Notes: generated by a model not told the origin, from the sequence alone. Positions 1 through 10,703 are shown, numbered from the stretch's first letter. The stretch: DNA of 46,720 nucleotides from Nevskia sp. (GCA_028291645.1 JAQGNU010000045.1:1-46720); one strand, 5' to 3'. Made by a program: numbers and translations.

Positions 1-681
1 GTGCGTTCGACGATCGACGGCGTGAAGCTGGAACAACTGAAAGATTTCGGACTCGATCCGGCGGCGTATCAGATCGTGCTGAACGATGACGCGCTCGAAT
101 TCGGCGGCACCGAACCGCTGCGTTATCAGCGCTACATTAAGACTGGCGGACACGTCGCGCTGATCGACGACCCGCAGAGTCCGGCGCTCGATGCGAACTA
201 TTCGGACCTGGTGTCGAAGCGCCTGCTGCCGGAAGGCGCCGAGATCGCCAAGATCGAGGTGCCCGGTCTAGTCGTCGCGCGCGCAGCGGCCGGACCGGGT
301 TGGACTTCGCTGCCGGCCGATGCAGCCGCGTCGTCCGATCATCTGCAGAAATTCGCCGACGCCTGGCGCGAAACCAGCGCGAGCTGGAACCAGGCGGTGT
401 CGGCGATGGAACCCGCGGTGAGCAATCCTGAAAACGCAACGATCACGCTGAAGGACGGCAGCGTAGTGCGCTTTCGCATCGTCAGCCGCGAACCGCAACT
501 GGTGCTCGAACGCAGCGATCTGAAAGTGCGCTACAACCTGCCGAAGACCGCAGTCGACCAGCTGCTGACGCTACCAGCACTGCCGGCTGCGCAGAAGCCT
601 GCGGACCCCGGCGGCTTGCCGCTGCCGACAAGCAGTGCGGCACCGTCAGTAGACAGCTCCGGAAGCAAACCGGCACCCTGA
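1..681 (+). CDS. DUF4340 domain protein, 5'-truncated by the window edge
   Basis: This is the C-terminal 226 codons of a protein of the DUF4340 family. The stretch 'FGLDPAAYQIVLND' followed by 'LEFGG' and 'RYQRY' is the repeated beta-rich pattern seen in that family. The tail (last 35 residues) is Pro/Ser/Ala-rich and probably disordered. The frame is open from base 1, so the GTG at position 1 is probably internal and the true start lies outside. In related bacteria DUF4340 genes close an operon of Gld-like ABC transporter genes (ATPase, permease, GldG-type protein) that ends just before mutM. That context is from family knowledge; the transporter genes are not in this window. The stop overlaps nothing and mutM starts 4 bases later, so the two are likely cotranscribed. 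The molecular function is unknown. Confidence 0.75.
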   Translation: MRSTIDGVKLEQLKDFGLDPAAYQIVLNDDALEFGGTEPLRYQRYIKTGGHVALIDDPQSPALDANYSDLVSKRLLPEGAEIAKIEVPGLVVARAAAGPGWTSLPADAAASSDHLQKFADAWRETSASWNQAVSAMEPAVSNPENATITLKDGSVVRFRIVSREPQLVLERSDLKVRYNLPKTAVDQLLTLPALPAAQKPADPGGLPLPTSSAAPSVDSSGSKPAP

Positions 682-685
682 CACG

Positions 686-1513
686 GTGCCCGAACTCCCC
701 GAAGTCGAGACCATCCGCCGCGGCATCGAAGCCGTGGTGCTCGGTCGTATCATCACTGCCGTCACCGTGCGCGATGCGCGTCTGCGCTGGCCGATTCCGC
801 CGGATTTCGCCGCATTCGCACAGGGCAAGCGCATCGTCGCGGTCGCGCGCCGCGGCAAGTATCTGATCTTCGATCTCGGCGGCGATCGGCTGATCGTGCA
901 CCTCGGCATGTCGGGACGCCTGTACGTCGTCAAAGGTTCCACTGCGCCGCGCAAGCACGATCATGTCGATCTGGAACTGGCGGACGATCGCGGCGATATC
1001 CTGCGGCTGCGCTTCCATGATCCACGCCGCTTCGGTGCAGTGCTGCCGTGGCCAGCCGCGCAAGCTGAGCATCCGCTGATTCAGGGCATGGGGCCGGAAC
1101 CGTTCGGCGACGCGTTCTCCGGCGAGTATCTGTTCCTGATGTCGCGTGGTCGTAGCGCGCCGGTGAAGAACTTCGTGATGGATGGCCGCATCGTCGTCGG
1201 CGTCGGCAACATCTATGCAAGCGAGGCGCTGTTCCGCGCCGGCATCCGCCCGCACACTGCCGCGGGTCGCATCACGCGCGCACGCTACGCGCGTCTCGCC
1301 GAAACCATACTCGAAGTGCTGCGCATCGCGATCGAACATGGCGGCACGACCTTGCGCGACTTCGCCAATGCGCAGGGAGAATCCGGCTATTTCCAGCAGG
1401 AACTGATGGTCTACGGTCGCGCAGACGAAGCCTGCCGCGTCTGCAAGACGGCGATCCGGCGTCTCGTCATTGGCCAGCGTTCGAGCTTTTACTGCCCGAC
1501 TTGTCAGCACTGA
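686..1513 (+). CDS. mutM: Formamidopyrimidine-DNA glycosylase (Fpg/MutM)
   Basis: MutM is a bifunctional DNA glycosylase/AP lyase that removes 8-oxoguanine and formamidopyrimidines in base excision repair. The protein starts MPELPEVETI: after Met removal the N-terminal Pro is the Schiff-base nucleophile and the next residue, Glu, is catalytic. Lys58 in 'RRGKYLIFDL' matches the conserved DNA-binding Lys57. The C-terminus has the four-cysteine zinc finger (CRVC near 252 and CPTC near 271) with the conserved Arg in 'GQRSSFYC'. The length of 275 residues is normal for the family. The start is GTG at 686, chosen because the mature N-terminal Pro is essential. It lies 4 bases after the DUF4340 stop, which suggests translational coupling. 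Confidence 0.97.
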   Translation: MPELPEVETIRRGIEAVVLGRIITAVTVRDARLRWPIPPDFAAFAQGKRIVAVARRGKYLIFDLGGDRLIVHLGMSGRLYVVKGSTAPRKHDHVDLELADDRGDILRLRFHDPRRFGAVLPWPAAQAEHPLIQGMGPEPFGDAFSGEYLFLMSRGRSAPVKNFVMDGRIVVGVGNIYASEALFRAGIRPHTAAGRITRARYARLAETILEVLRIAIEHGGTTLRDFANAQGESGYFQQELMVYGRADEACRVCKTAIRRLVIGQRSSFYCPTCQH

Positions 1514-1603
1514 CACGCGTCGCTGGATCATCAGCTGCGGCACACTCAGCACCTGAAAAAACGTTCGGCTTTTCGACGTCCAGTTTTTTGGAGGAACACC
1601 ACG

Positions 1604-2917
1604 ATGCTGCTCGCCGAGCCCCTGAGTTTGCGTTGCGGCGCGACCATACCGAATCGTCTGTGCAAGAGCGCGATGACCGAAGGCTTGGCCGATGCCTGGC
1701 TGCGGCCGACGGTGCGCCACGTCGAGTTGTATCGGCAATGGTCCGAAGGTGGCGCCGGCCTGCTAATTTCCGGCAACGTGATGATCGACCGCCGGGTGCT
1801 CGAACGACCCGCCAATGTCGCGATCGATCCGGCGCCGACCGATGCGGCAACGATGCAGCGGCTGCGCGCCTGGGCACAGGCCGGCACCATCGCTGGCAAT
1901 CATCTGTGGATGCAGATCAATCATGCCGGCCGGCAATCGCCACGCTACGTCACGCGCGAACCGCTGGCACCGTCGGCGGTGCAATTGAAGTTGCTTGCCA
2001 ATTACGCCAAACCGCGCGCGCTGACCGAAGATGAAATCCTCGATCTGATCCAGCGCTACGCGCGCGTAGCCGCGACCGCACGCGAAGCCGGCTTCACCGG
2101 TGTGCAGGTGCACGCCGCGCACGGCTATCTGATCTCCTCGTTCCTGTCACCGGTGACCAATCAACGCCGCGATGCCTGGGGCGGCAGCCTGCAGAATCGT
2201 GCGCGCTTCCTGTTGGAGACGCTGAAAGTAGTGCGCGCAGAAGTTGGCAAGGATTTCCCGGTCGGCATCAAACTCAACTCCGCCGATTTCCAGAAAGGCG
2301 GCTTCACCAACGAGGAATGTCTGCAGGTGGTGGAATGGCTCAACGACGCCAATCTCGATCTGCTGGAAATTTCCGGCGGCACCTACGAACAACCGCGGCT
2401 GCTCGGTTACGAGGGCAAAGCGGATTCGCAGGCCGGTCCGCATGTGGCGGAAACCACACGGCGCCGCGAAGCCTATTTTCTCGACTACGCCGCAGCGATC
2501 CGCAAGGTCGCGAAGATGCCGCTGCTGGTGACCGGCGGTTTCCGCACTCGCATCGGCATGGATGACGCACTGGCCGCGAACGAGTGCGACATGATTGGCC
2601 TCGGCCGACCGCTGTGCGGCGAACCGGACATTCCGAAACGGCTGCTCGCCGATCAGCTGCAGGAATTACCGCGTTACGAAAAACGCATGCAACTGGGCAA
2701 GGGCATCCTGGCACCCACCACGCCGATCTTCCTGTTCCGGCTGATCAACGTATTCGGTCAGCAGGGCTGGTACTACCTGCAGCTATTCCGGCTTGCCGAC
2801 GGTCTGAAACCGGATTACAAATTGGGCGTTTTCACTGCGTTTTGGCGTTATCTGCTGGACGAATACAATAAGGCGTGGACGCTGCATCGCAGTCGCTCGC
2901 GCGAACCAGGCGCCTGA
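1604..2917 (+). CDS. NADH:flavin oxidoreductase, old yellow enzyme family
   Basis: This is an FMN-dependent TIM-barrel oxidoreductase of the old yellow enzyme family, which reduces activated C=C bonds with NAD(P)H. Family motifs seen include 'VHAAHGYLISSFLSP' with the substrate-binding His pair, followed by 'NQRRDAWGGSLQNRARF', and 'MIGLGRPLCGEPD' for the FMN phosphate near the end of the barrel. The barrel takes about residues 1-360. The last 75 residues form an extra hydrophobic/aromatic segment ('INVFGQQGWYYLQLFRLADG') found in some bacterial members. The ATG at 1604 has a strong ribosome-binding site (GGAGGA at 1590-1595). The length is 437 residues. The physiological substrate cannot be read from the sequence; annotation as 2,4-dienoyl-CoA reductase would go too far, because no Fe-S cysteine cluster is present. 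Confidence 0.9.
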   Translation: MLLAEPLSLRCGATIPNRLCKSAMTEGLADAWLRPTVRHVELYRQWSEGGAGLLISGNVMIDRRVLERPANVAIDPAPTDAATMQRLRAWAQAGTIAGNHLWMQINHAGRQSPRYVTREPLAPSAVQLKLLANYAKPRALTEDEILDLIQRYARVAATAREAGFTGVQVHAAHGYLISSFLSPVTNQRRDAWGGSLQNRARFLLETLKVVRAEVGKDFPVGIKLNSADFQKGGFTNEECLQVVEWLNDANLDLLEISGGTYEQPRLLGYEGKADSQAGPHVAETTRRREAYFLDYAAAIRKVAKMPLLVTGGFRTRIGMDDALAANECDMIGLGRPLCGEPDIPKRLLADQLQELPRYEKRMQLGKGILAPTTPIFLFRLINVFGQQGWYYLQLFRLADGLKPDYKLGVFTAFWRYLLDEYNKAWTLHRSRSREPGA

Positions 2918-2976
2918 GTGGCGGTCTCAACTTAAGCGCCGACTCGTATGGCGCTGCCGTTTTGGAGGGTGTTCCG

Positions 2977-3516
2977 ATGAAACTTAGTTATTCGCTGTTT
3001 GCCGTCGCCACGCTGGCCGCCAGCGCTTCCACTTTCGCGATCGATGATTCGGCCAAGATTCCCGCACCGTCGGTTCCGCTGCCGCCCGCTGCGCAGGTCC
3101 AGCCGCAGCCGACCGAAAGTCCCTCGGCGCCGGCGGTCGTCGTCCCGCCAGCTTCACAGAAGACCGCAGCCGCAACCGATTGCCCAACCGAAGTCGGCAG
3201 CAGGATCCGGTCTGCGTCGTGTAACGCGTCGGTGGTGCGGTCCTACAGCAATGACGAACTGTCACGTACCGGCGAGACCAACCTCGGCGCCGCGCTCAGC
3301 AAGCTCGATCCTTCGGTGAACTACCGGGGGGCGCGCGAGCCCGCTGGCTTCTGCGGCTTAATTGAGCACGCGCGGAATCGCCAGGCGGAACGGATCGATG
3401 CGCGCATCGAAGTTTTCGCCGTCGGTCGTCACCATCTGAAAACTGCCGTGCATGGTGCCGACCGGTGTCGTCAGCGGGCAGCCGCTGGTGTACTGGAATT
3501 CCTCGCCCGGCTTTAA
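2977..3516 (+). CDS. Small secreted protein of unknown function with a TonB-plug-like segment; 3' end doubtful
   Basis: The ATG at 2977 has a good ribosome-binding site (GGAGGG about 8 bases before) and starts a clear signal peptide (MKLSYSLFAVATLAASASTFA). A Pro/Ala/Gln-rich stretch follows, then a short region with two Cys and the pattern 'GSRIR...DELSRTGETNLGAAL' leading into 'KLDPSVNYR'. That pattern resembles the beginning of TonB-dependent receptor plug domains, but no barrel follows. The same frame then runs on to 3516, overlapping the convergent apaG gene by 159 bases with low-quality sequence. A run of six G at about 3325-3330 is suspicious: losing one G would end the protein at a TAA at about 3360, right at the apaG stop. 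The N-terminal two thirds are credible and the last 50 residues are not. Confidence 0.5.
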   Translation: MKLSYSLFAVATLAASASTFAIDDSAKIPAPSVPLPPAAQVQPQPTESPSAPAVVVPPASQKTAAATDCPTEVGSRIRSASCNASVVRSYSNDELSRTGETNLGAALSKLDPSVNYRGAREPAGFCGLIEHARNRQAERIDARIEVFAVGRHHLKTAVHGADRCRQRAAAGVLEFLARL

Positions 3517-3741
3517 GGTCGGCTGGTAGCCGACGACGCCGGGGCCACGCACTTCTTCGATGCGGCCTTCACCATCGGTGATGATCCAGTGGCGCGAGAT
3601 CAGCTGCACCGTCTCCGCGCCCTGGTTGCGGATGGTGATGTGATACGCGAACAGATAATGCTCGTTCGACGGATCGCTCTGTTCCGCGATGTAGCGCGGC
3701 TGCACCTTGATGCAGATATCGCGGGTCGTGGTTTCGCTCAT
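3358..3741 (-). CDS. apaG: ApaG protein
   Basis: ApaG is a small single-domain protein (DUF525, immunoglobulin-like beta sandwich) of poorly defined biochemical role. In enterobacteria it sits beside apaH (Ap4A hydrolase). The translated sequence has the family signature: 'YLFAYHITIRNQG' followed by 'VQLISRHWIITDG', then 'VRGPGVVGYQP' and a 'GSFQMV' strand near the end. The start is placed at the ATG complementary to 3739-3741, giving 127 residues, the usual family length; the reading frame extends upstream but without family similarity. It lies 17 bases downstream of the sufT-like gene on the same strand and is probably cotranscribed with it. Its 3' end is overlapped by the doubtful tail of the secreted-protein frame on the other strand. 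No apaH or ksgA is seen nearby. Confidence 0.95.
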   Translation of the reverse strand: MSETTTRDICIKVQPRYIAEQSDPSNEHYLFAYHITIRNQGAETVQLISRHWIITDGEGRIEEVRGPGVVGYQPTLKPGEEFQYTSGCPLTTPVGTMHGSFQMVTTDGENFDARIDPFRLAIPRVLN

Positions 3742-3758
3742 GGTGGTGCGCACAAGGC

Positions 3759-4304
3759 TCACATGAAGCCGGCTTGCAGCTGCGCTTCTTCGCTCATCAT
3801 GTCGCGCGTCCACGGCGGGTCGAACACCAATTCGACATCTGCTTCAGTCACGCCGGGCACCCGCACTGCCTTGTCGCGTACATCCGCCACCAGCACTTCG
3901 CCCATGCCGCAGCCCGGTGCGGTCAGGGTCATGCGTACGCGCGCCTTCCAACTCTTGTCTTCGTTCGGCTCGAGGCGACATTCGTAGATCAGGCCGAGGT
4001 CGACGATGTTGATCGGAATTTCCGGGTCGTAGCAGGTTTTCAGCTGCGTCCACACTGCGGCTTCGACTTCCGCTTCGCTGGCGTCGGCCGGCAGTTCCGG
4101 CACGGCGTCGGCCTGACGCCCGATCGCGTCGGCGTCCTTGCCTTCGATGCGGAACAGATGACCCTGCACCTGCACCGTGTAGCTGCCACCGAGCGCCTGC
4201 GTAATGGTTGCTTCCGCGCCCTCCGGCAGTTCCACTTTGGTACCGGCGGGAATCAGGGTGCCCACGACATCGCGCGTGAGTGTGGCAGTTTGGTCGGAAT
4301 ACAT
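3759..4304 (-). CDS. sufT: SufT-type Fe-S cluster maturation protein (MIP18/DUF59 domain)
   Basis: This protein belongs to the SufT group of Fe-S cluster maturation factors, which help deliver clusters to apo-proteins. The MIP18/DUF59 domain covers about residues 75-181: 'DPEIPINIVDLGLIY' at 93-107 and 'LTAPGCGMG' with the invariant Cys132 are the diagnostic motifs. The first 70 residues are the family-specific extension with a beta-rich 'GTLIPAGTKVELPEG' start. The length of 181 is standard when the ATG complementary to 4302-4304 is used; the frame is open for 40 more codons upstream without recognisable similarity. In many genomes sufT closes the suf operon. Here it stands alone with apaG and no other suf gene is visible, so the symbol rests on sequence only. 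Confidence 0.88.
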   Translation of the reverse strand: MYSDQTATLTRDVVGTLIPAGTKVELPEGAEATITQALGGSYTVQVQGHLFRIEGKDADAIGRQADAVPELPADASEAEVEAAVWTQLKTCYDPEIPINIVDLGLIYECRLEPNEDKSWKARVRMTLTAPGCGMGEVLVADVRDKAVRVPGVTEADVELVFDPPWTRDMMSEEAQLQAGFM

Positions 4305-4505
4305 GGGATGACGATGAGGGCACTCGCGCCCGTTTAAAGACTGATCGAACCGCAGCGAGGTGCGGACGTTGATCTTAAACGCGTCGCGCCGTGGCTGCAT
4401 CAGCCGGCCGCGCCGCATCGTCATCGCCCGCGACCGGCTTAAGGCTTGTGACAGCTCGCGAATGGTTGCAGGATGCTGCTTCCCAAGGCTCTCGAAAAAT
4501 CAGCC

Positions 4506-5237
4506 ATGCACGTACTCGCTCGTTACTGCAGCTTCGTCGTTCTCACCGCCGCTTGCGCCGGCGCCGCCTTCGCCGATACGCCGCCGGATCGTCGCGCGGT
4601 AACGGTCAACGGCCGCGGCGAAATCCTGGCGACACCGGATCGCGCGCGGCTGGCGATGAGTGTCGAAGTGATCCGCCCCGACGTCCGCAGCGCGCAGACC
4701 GAGGTCAATCGCATCGTGCGCGATTACCTCGCCAACGCGCGTGCGCTCGGCGCCAAGGACGAGGACATCTCTACCGCCGGATTGAGCATCCGCGCGGAAT
4801 ACGACTACTCTGGCAAGAACGGACGCAAGTTCCTGGGGTATCACGTCACCCGCGGGCTGCAGGTCGTGGTGCGCGATCTCGACAAGATCGGCGACTTCCT
4901 GCTGCGCGCCACCGATGCCGGCATCAACACTGTTTCCGATCCGCAGCTCGAATCGTCGAAGGCGGAGGACTATCAGAGGCAGGCGCTGGCCAAAGCGGCG
5001 GTCGACGCGCGGGCGAAGGCACAGGTGCTCGCCGACACGCTCAACGTCAAACTCGGCGCGGTGCATACGCTCAATGCCAATAGCGACTACGAACAGCCGC
5101 AGCCGCCGCGTCCGATGGTGATGATGAAGATGGCTGCCGCGCCGGAAGCCGACGGTAACAGCCAGATGGGCTTTTCCGCCGGCCAGCTGCAATATTCGGC
5201 GACGGTCTCTGCGGAGTTCGATCTGCTCGCGCCGTAA
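4506..5237 (+). CDS. SIMPL domain (DUF541) periplasmic protein
   Basis: This is a SIMPL/DUF541 family protein with an N-terminal signal peptide (MHVLARYCSFVVLTAACAGAAFA), so it acts in the periplasm. After the signal, 'VTVNGRGEILATPDRARLAMSVEV' is the classical opening of the domain. 'DISTAGLSIRAEYDY', 'GYHVTRGLQVVVRDLDKIG' and the Ala/Lys-rich helix 'ALAKAAVDARAKAQVLADTL' follow in the family order, and the C-terminal strand 'YSATVSAEFDL' closes it. The length is 243 residues. The start at 4506 is preferred because it gives a normal signal peptide; an ATG at 4473 in the same frame would add 11 residues and has an overly close AGG. Some members have been linked to oxidative stress tolerance, but the function here is unknown. 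Confidence 0.88.
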   Translation: MHVLARYCSFVVLTAACAGAAFADTPPDRRAVTVNGRGEILATPDRARLAMSVEVIRPDVRSAQTEVNRIVRDYLANARALGAKDEDISTAGLSIRAEYDYSGKNGRKFLGYHVTRGLQVVVRDLDKIGDFLLRATDAGINTVSDPQLESSKAEDYQRQALAKAAVDARAKAQVLADTLNVKLGAVHTLNANSDYEQPQPPRPMVMMKMAAAPEADGNSQMGFSAGQLQYSATVSAEFDLLAP

Positions 5238-5331
5238 CGCCTACCGGTTCCATCCGCCCCGATCATGGAGTGGTCACACGGCGCCCTTAGCCTGTGCGAT
5301 TACGCTTAGACGTGCGTATTTCCTGCGCCAA

Positions 5332-5340
5332 TGTGATAAT
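5332..5340 (+). promoter_or_regulatory. Possible extended -10 promoter for purEK
   Basis: TGTGATAAT reads as an extended -10 element (TGn plus GATAAT) 32 bases before the purE start. No good -35 is seen at the right distance, which extended -10 promoters can tolerate. It is the only promoter-like string in the 135-base gap between the SIMPL gene and purE. Confidence 0.35.
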
Positions 5341-5372
5341 TCCAAGCTTTTCCGCCGCCGTTCCGACTGAAA

Positions 5373-5918
5373 GTGCCGAAAGCCCGCCCGCCCGCAGCTC
5401 TGCGCAAGACGATTCCGCTCGTCGGCATCATCATGGGCTCGCGCTCCGACTGGGAGACGATGGCGCACGCCGCCGCCAAACTCGACGAACTCGGCGTGGC
5501 CTACGAAACCCGCGTGGTGTCGGCGCATCGCACGCCGGACTTGCTGTTTGAATACGCCGCTAGCGCCGCTGCCCGGGGCTTGCGCGTGATTATTGCCGGC
5601 GCCGGTGGCGCCGCCCATCTGCCGGGAATGGTGGCCGCCAAGACGCAACTGCCGGTGCTGGGCGTGCCGGTGCAGTCGAAAACACTGAGCGGGCTTGATT
5701 CGCTGCTTTCGATCGTACAGATGCCCGCAGGCATTCCGGTGGCGAGCTTGGCTATCGGTACGGCGGGCGCCGCAAACGCAGGCTTATTCGCGGCGGCGAT
5801 TCTGGCGCTGCAGGATGCCGCGCTGTCGCGCCGTCTGGCCGCCTTCCGCAGCCAGCAGACCGCGCGCGTGCTGGACGATGCCGACCCCTCCGTTCCGAGC
5901 CAGCCGCTCGTTCGCTAG
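5373..5918 (+). CDS. purE: N5-carboxyaminoimidazole ribonucleotide mutase (class I PurE)
   Basis: PurE moves the carboxyl group of N5-CAIR to give 4-carboxy-AIR in de novo purine synthesis, working directly after PurK. Class I features are clear: '[14 protein letters not shown]' at the phosphate-binding start, '[15 protein letters not shown]' with the catalytic His52, '[15 protein letters not shown]', and '[22 protein letters not shown]'. The length is 181 residues; the first 13 form a short extension, and the last 20 or so are a Ser/Pro-rich tail. The start is GTG at 5373; no better start lies between it and the upstream in-frame sequence. purK follows after 12 bases, which indicates a purEK operon as in most gammaproteobacteria. 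Confidence 0.97.
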   Translation: MPKARPPAALRKTIPLVGIIMGSRSDWETMAHAAAKLDELGVAYETRVVSAHRTPDLLFEYAASAAARGLRVIIAGAGGAAHLPGMVAAKTQLPVLGVPVQSKTLSGLDSLLSIVQMPAGIPVASLAIGTAGAANAGLFAAAILALQDAALSRRLAAFRSQQTARVLDDADPSVPSQPLVR

Positions 5919-5930
5919 CGATCATTTCTC

Positions 5931-7019
5931 GTGAGAGTCGGCATACTCGGCGCTGGCCAATTGGGCCGGATGTTGGCTTTGGCGGGCTACCCGCTGGGCC
6001 TCGAATTCGTCTTTCTCGATCCTGCTGCAGAGGCTTGCGCATCGCCTTTGGGTGCGCACCTGCACGCCGATTACGTCGATCAAGCAGCGCTGACAACTTT
6101 TGTGCAACAGATCGACGTCGCCACCTATGAGTTCGAGAACGTGCCCGTGCTGGCGGCGGATTTCGTCGCCGCTCGGATACCGCTGAGACCCGCTCCCAAG
6201 GCCTTGACTGCGGGCCAGGATCGGCTTGGCGAGAAACAGCTGTTTCAGCAGCTCGGCATCCCGGTGCCGCGTTACGCGCCGGCAAATTCGCTGGCCGAGT
6301 TGCAGCAGGCCGCTGAGCACACCGGTCTGCCGGCCGTGTTGAAGACGCGGCGCATGGGCTATGACGGCAAGGGTCAGGCACGTCTGCGCGGTGCCGCGGA
6401 CTTCGACGAAGCCTGGCGCGCGCTCGGTGCACAGGCGCTGATCCTCGAGGCTTTCGTACCGTTCGAGCGCGAGGTGTCCTGCCTCGGCGTGCGTGCACTC
6501 GACGGCAGCGTCGCGTTCTATCCGCTGGTTGAGAACGTGCATCGCGATGGCATTCTGCGCACCTCGCGACCGCGCGCAAACGATCCGTTGCAGGCCGAGG
6601 CCGAGCGGCATCTGCGGCGCTTGATGGAACATCTCGACTACGTCGGCGTGCTGGCGTTCGAATTCTTCGTTGTCGATGGTCAGCTGCTGGCCAACGAGAT
6701 TGCGCCGCGCGTGCACAACTCCGGGCACTGGACCATCGAAGGCGCCGAGACCTCGCAGTTCGAAAACCATTTGCGTGCGATCACCGGCTTACCGCTCGGC
6801 AGCACCCGGCTTCGCGGTGCCTCGCTGATGCTGAATTTCATCGGTGAACTGCCGCCGCTGCGCCACCTGGCGGCGATTGAGAATCTGCACGTGCATCAGT
6901 ACGGCAAGACGCCCAAGCCGCTACGCAAGGTTGGTCATGCGACGCTGACCGCCCCGTCGACGGTCGCATTGGACGCAGCAATCCCGCCGCTGCAGGCCGC
7001 ACTCGCCGCTTATTTGTAG
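5931..7019 (+). CDS. purK: N5-carboxyaminoimidazole ribonucleotide synthase (PurK)
   Basis: PurK is an ATP-grasp enzyme that uses ATP and bicarbonate to carboxylate aminoimidazole ribonucleotide on N5, supplying the PurE substrate. The N-terminal 'VGILGAGQLGRMLALAG' is the pre-ATP-grasp nucleotide-binding-like fold. 'TYEFENVP' at 65-72 is the PurK signature, 'VLKTRRMGYDGKGQ' is the ATP-grasp lysine loop, and 'NEIAPRVHNSGHWT' holds the metal and substrate ligands. The length of 362 is typical. The start is GTG at 5931, 12 bases after purE. It converges on gyrB with only 34 bases between the stops. That gap is A+T-rich, with a weak AGCTG/CAGCT pairing and no strong terminator. Confidence 0.97.
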   Translation: MRVGILGAGQLGRMLALAGYPLGLEFVFLDPAAEACASPLGAHLHADYVDQAALTTFVQQIDVATYEFENVPVLAADFVAARIPLRPAPKALTAGQDRLGEKQLFQQLGIPVPRYAPANSLAELQQAAEHTGLPAVLKTRRMGYDGKGQARLRGAADFDEAWRALGAQALILEAFVPFEREVSCLGVRALDGSVAFYPLVENVHRDGILRTSRPRANDPLQAEAERHLRRLMEHLDYVGVLAFEFFVVDGQLLANEIAPRVHNSGHWTIEGAETSQFENHLRAITGLPLGSTRLRGASLMLNFIGELPPLRHLAAIENLHVHQYGKTPKPLRKVGHATLTAPSTVALDAAIPPLQAALAAYL

Positions 7020-7053
7020 TCTTACAGCTGCTTATTTATTTATAATCAGCTAG

Positions 7054-9456
<2,403 letters not shown>

Positions 9457-9500
9457 CTACCTTCTGAAAATAAACCTAGGTACAGACTGCAAAAGCTGAA

Positions 9501-9516
9501 TGTTCCACGTGGAACA
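9501..9516. other. parS: parS-type ParB binding site
   Basis: TGTTCCACGTGGAACA is a perfect 16-base palindrome identical to the chromosomal parS centromere core (TGTTCCACGTGGAACA, also written TGTTNCACGTGNAACA), as described in pseudomonads. It lies between dnaN and gyrB, about 3 kb from the candidate origin, which is where ParB sites cluster. parA and parB are not in this window. Confidence 0.88.
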
Positions 9517-9535
9517 TCTCGCTAGTTCGCTCGCC

Positions 9536-10639
9536 TTACAGCCGCATCGGCATGACGACGTACTTATTTTCCTTGTGCTTCGGGTCGTAAATCAGTCCGC
9601 TGGCGTCCGCGCTGCGCAGCTCGATGACGACATCTTCGCTATCAATCGCATCCAAGGCGTCGAGCAGATAATTCACATTGAAGCCAATTTCGAGTGGATC
9701 ACCTTGATACGTCACCTCGATTTCTTCCTGTGCTTCTTCCTGGTCCGGATTTTGTGTTTCGATGCGCAGGGTCGTCGCATCAAGCTGTAGACGCACACCG
9801 CGGAATTTCTCGTTGGACAGCACCGCCGCGCGCGCCAGCGCCGAGCGCAATCGTTCGCGATGGCTGCTGAGCTGCTTGTCTGAATTATCCGGCACCACGC
9901 GTTGATAGTCCGGAAAGCGGCCATCGATCAGTTTCGACAGCAGCTTTAACTCGCCGGTATCAACTTCGATCTGGCCTGCCGATATGCGGATATCGATTTC
10001 CTGCGTCGACTGCTCGAGCTGACGCTGCAATTCCATCACCGCCTTGCGCGGCACGATCGCCTGGATGTCCTTCGCCACCGTGATGTCACTGTCTTTCTCG
10101 GCCAGCGCCAAACGGTGTCCGTCCGTCGCAACCGCGCGCAATTTTCCGGTTTTCAATTCCAGCATCAAACCGTTCAAGTAGTAACGGACGTCCTGCTGCG
10201 CAATCGCAAACTGCGTGCGATTGATCAAATCCTTCAGATCTCCGCCGCGCAGCTTCACCGAGACTTCTGCTCCCGCGCTCGCCATCAGCGGGAACTCTTC
10301 CGCCGGCAGACAAGACAGCACGTAACGGCTTTTGCCGGAGCGGATCACGGCGCGTGCCTGATCCTGCTCGATCGTCACACTGGCACCTTCGGGCAGTCCG
10401 CGACAGATGTCGTGCAGCTTGCGCGCGGGCAAGGTCATGCGTCCCGGCGCGACATTCTGTATTCGGATACGGCGTTCAGCCTGGAGTTCGAGATCGCTCG
10501 CCGTGATCGACAGTTCGTCGTCACTGGCAACCATCAAGACGTTGCTGAGAATCGGCAACGACTGGCGTCTTTCCACCACGCCGATTACCGATTGAATTGC
10601 GCCCAGCAACTCACCGCGCGAAGTCTGGATGTTCATCAT
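9536..10639 (-). CDS. dnaN: DNA polymerase III subunit beta (sliding clamp)
   Basis: DnaN is the ring-shaped processivity clamp of the replicative polymerase. The 367 residues hold three clamp domains. The start 'ELLGAIQSVIGVVERRQSLPILSNVLMVASDD' and the end 'LIYDPKHKENKYVVMPMRL' are the family hallmarks; the last residues help form the pocket that binds clamp-interacting peptides. Domain 2 contains 'YYLNGLMLELKTGKLRAVATDGHRLA'. The start at 10639 is the first of two adjacent ATG codons (the second at 10636 is equally possible), and no clear Shine-Dalgarno sequence precedes either. It follows dnaA on the same strand after the 242-base gap that carries the DnaA boxes. gyrB follows downstream. 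Confidence 0.98.
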   Translation of the reverse strand: MMNIQTSRGELLGAIQSVIGVVERRQSLPILSNVLMVASDDELSITASDLELQAERRIRIQNVAPGRMTLPARKLHDICRGLPEGASVTIEQDQARAVIRSGKSRYVLSCLPAEEFPLMASAGAEVSVKLRGGDLKDLINRTQFAIAQQDVRYYLNGLMLELKTGKLRAVATDGHRLALAEKDSDITVAKDIQAIVPRKAVMELQRQLEQSTQEIDIRISAGQIEVDTGELKLLSKLIDGRFPDYQRVVPDNSDKQLSSHRERLRSALARAAVLSNEKFRGVRLQLDATTLRIETQNPDQEEAQEEIEVTYQGDPLEIGFNVNYLLDALDAIDSEDVVIELRSADASGLIYDPKHKENKYVVMPMRL

Positions 10640-10694
10640 TATTTATTAAGTAGCTTATGAAATACTTATGCTAATAATAGGGTGAGTGCCTAAC

Positions 10695-10703
10695 CCTGGA
10701 TAA
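10695..10703 (-). promoter_or_regulatory. Weak DnaA box
   Basis: The minus strand reads TTATCCAGG, which matches the first seven bases of the TTATCCACA consensus. It lies in the A+T-rich part of the dnaA-dnaN gap near the proposed unwinding region. Confidence 0.35.

Noticed and set aside
482-1738. Leftward 418-codon open frame across mutM
   Set aside because: It is antisense to mutM, has no family features and is typical of third-position GC bias.
7020-7053. AGCTG/CAGCT pairing between purK and gyrB as a terminator
   Set aside because: The stem has only 5 bp with a 16-base loop, too weak to call.
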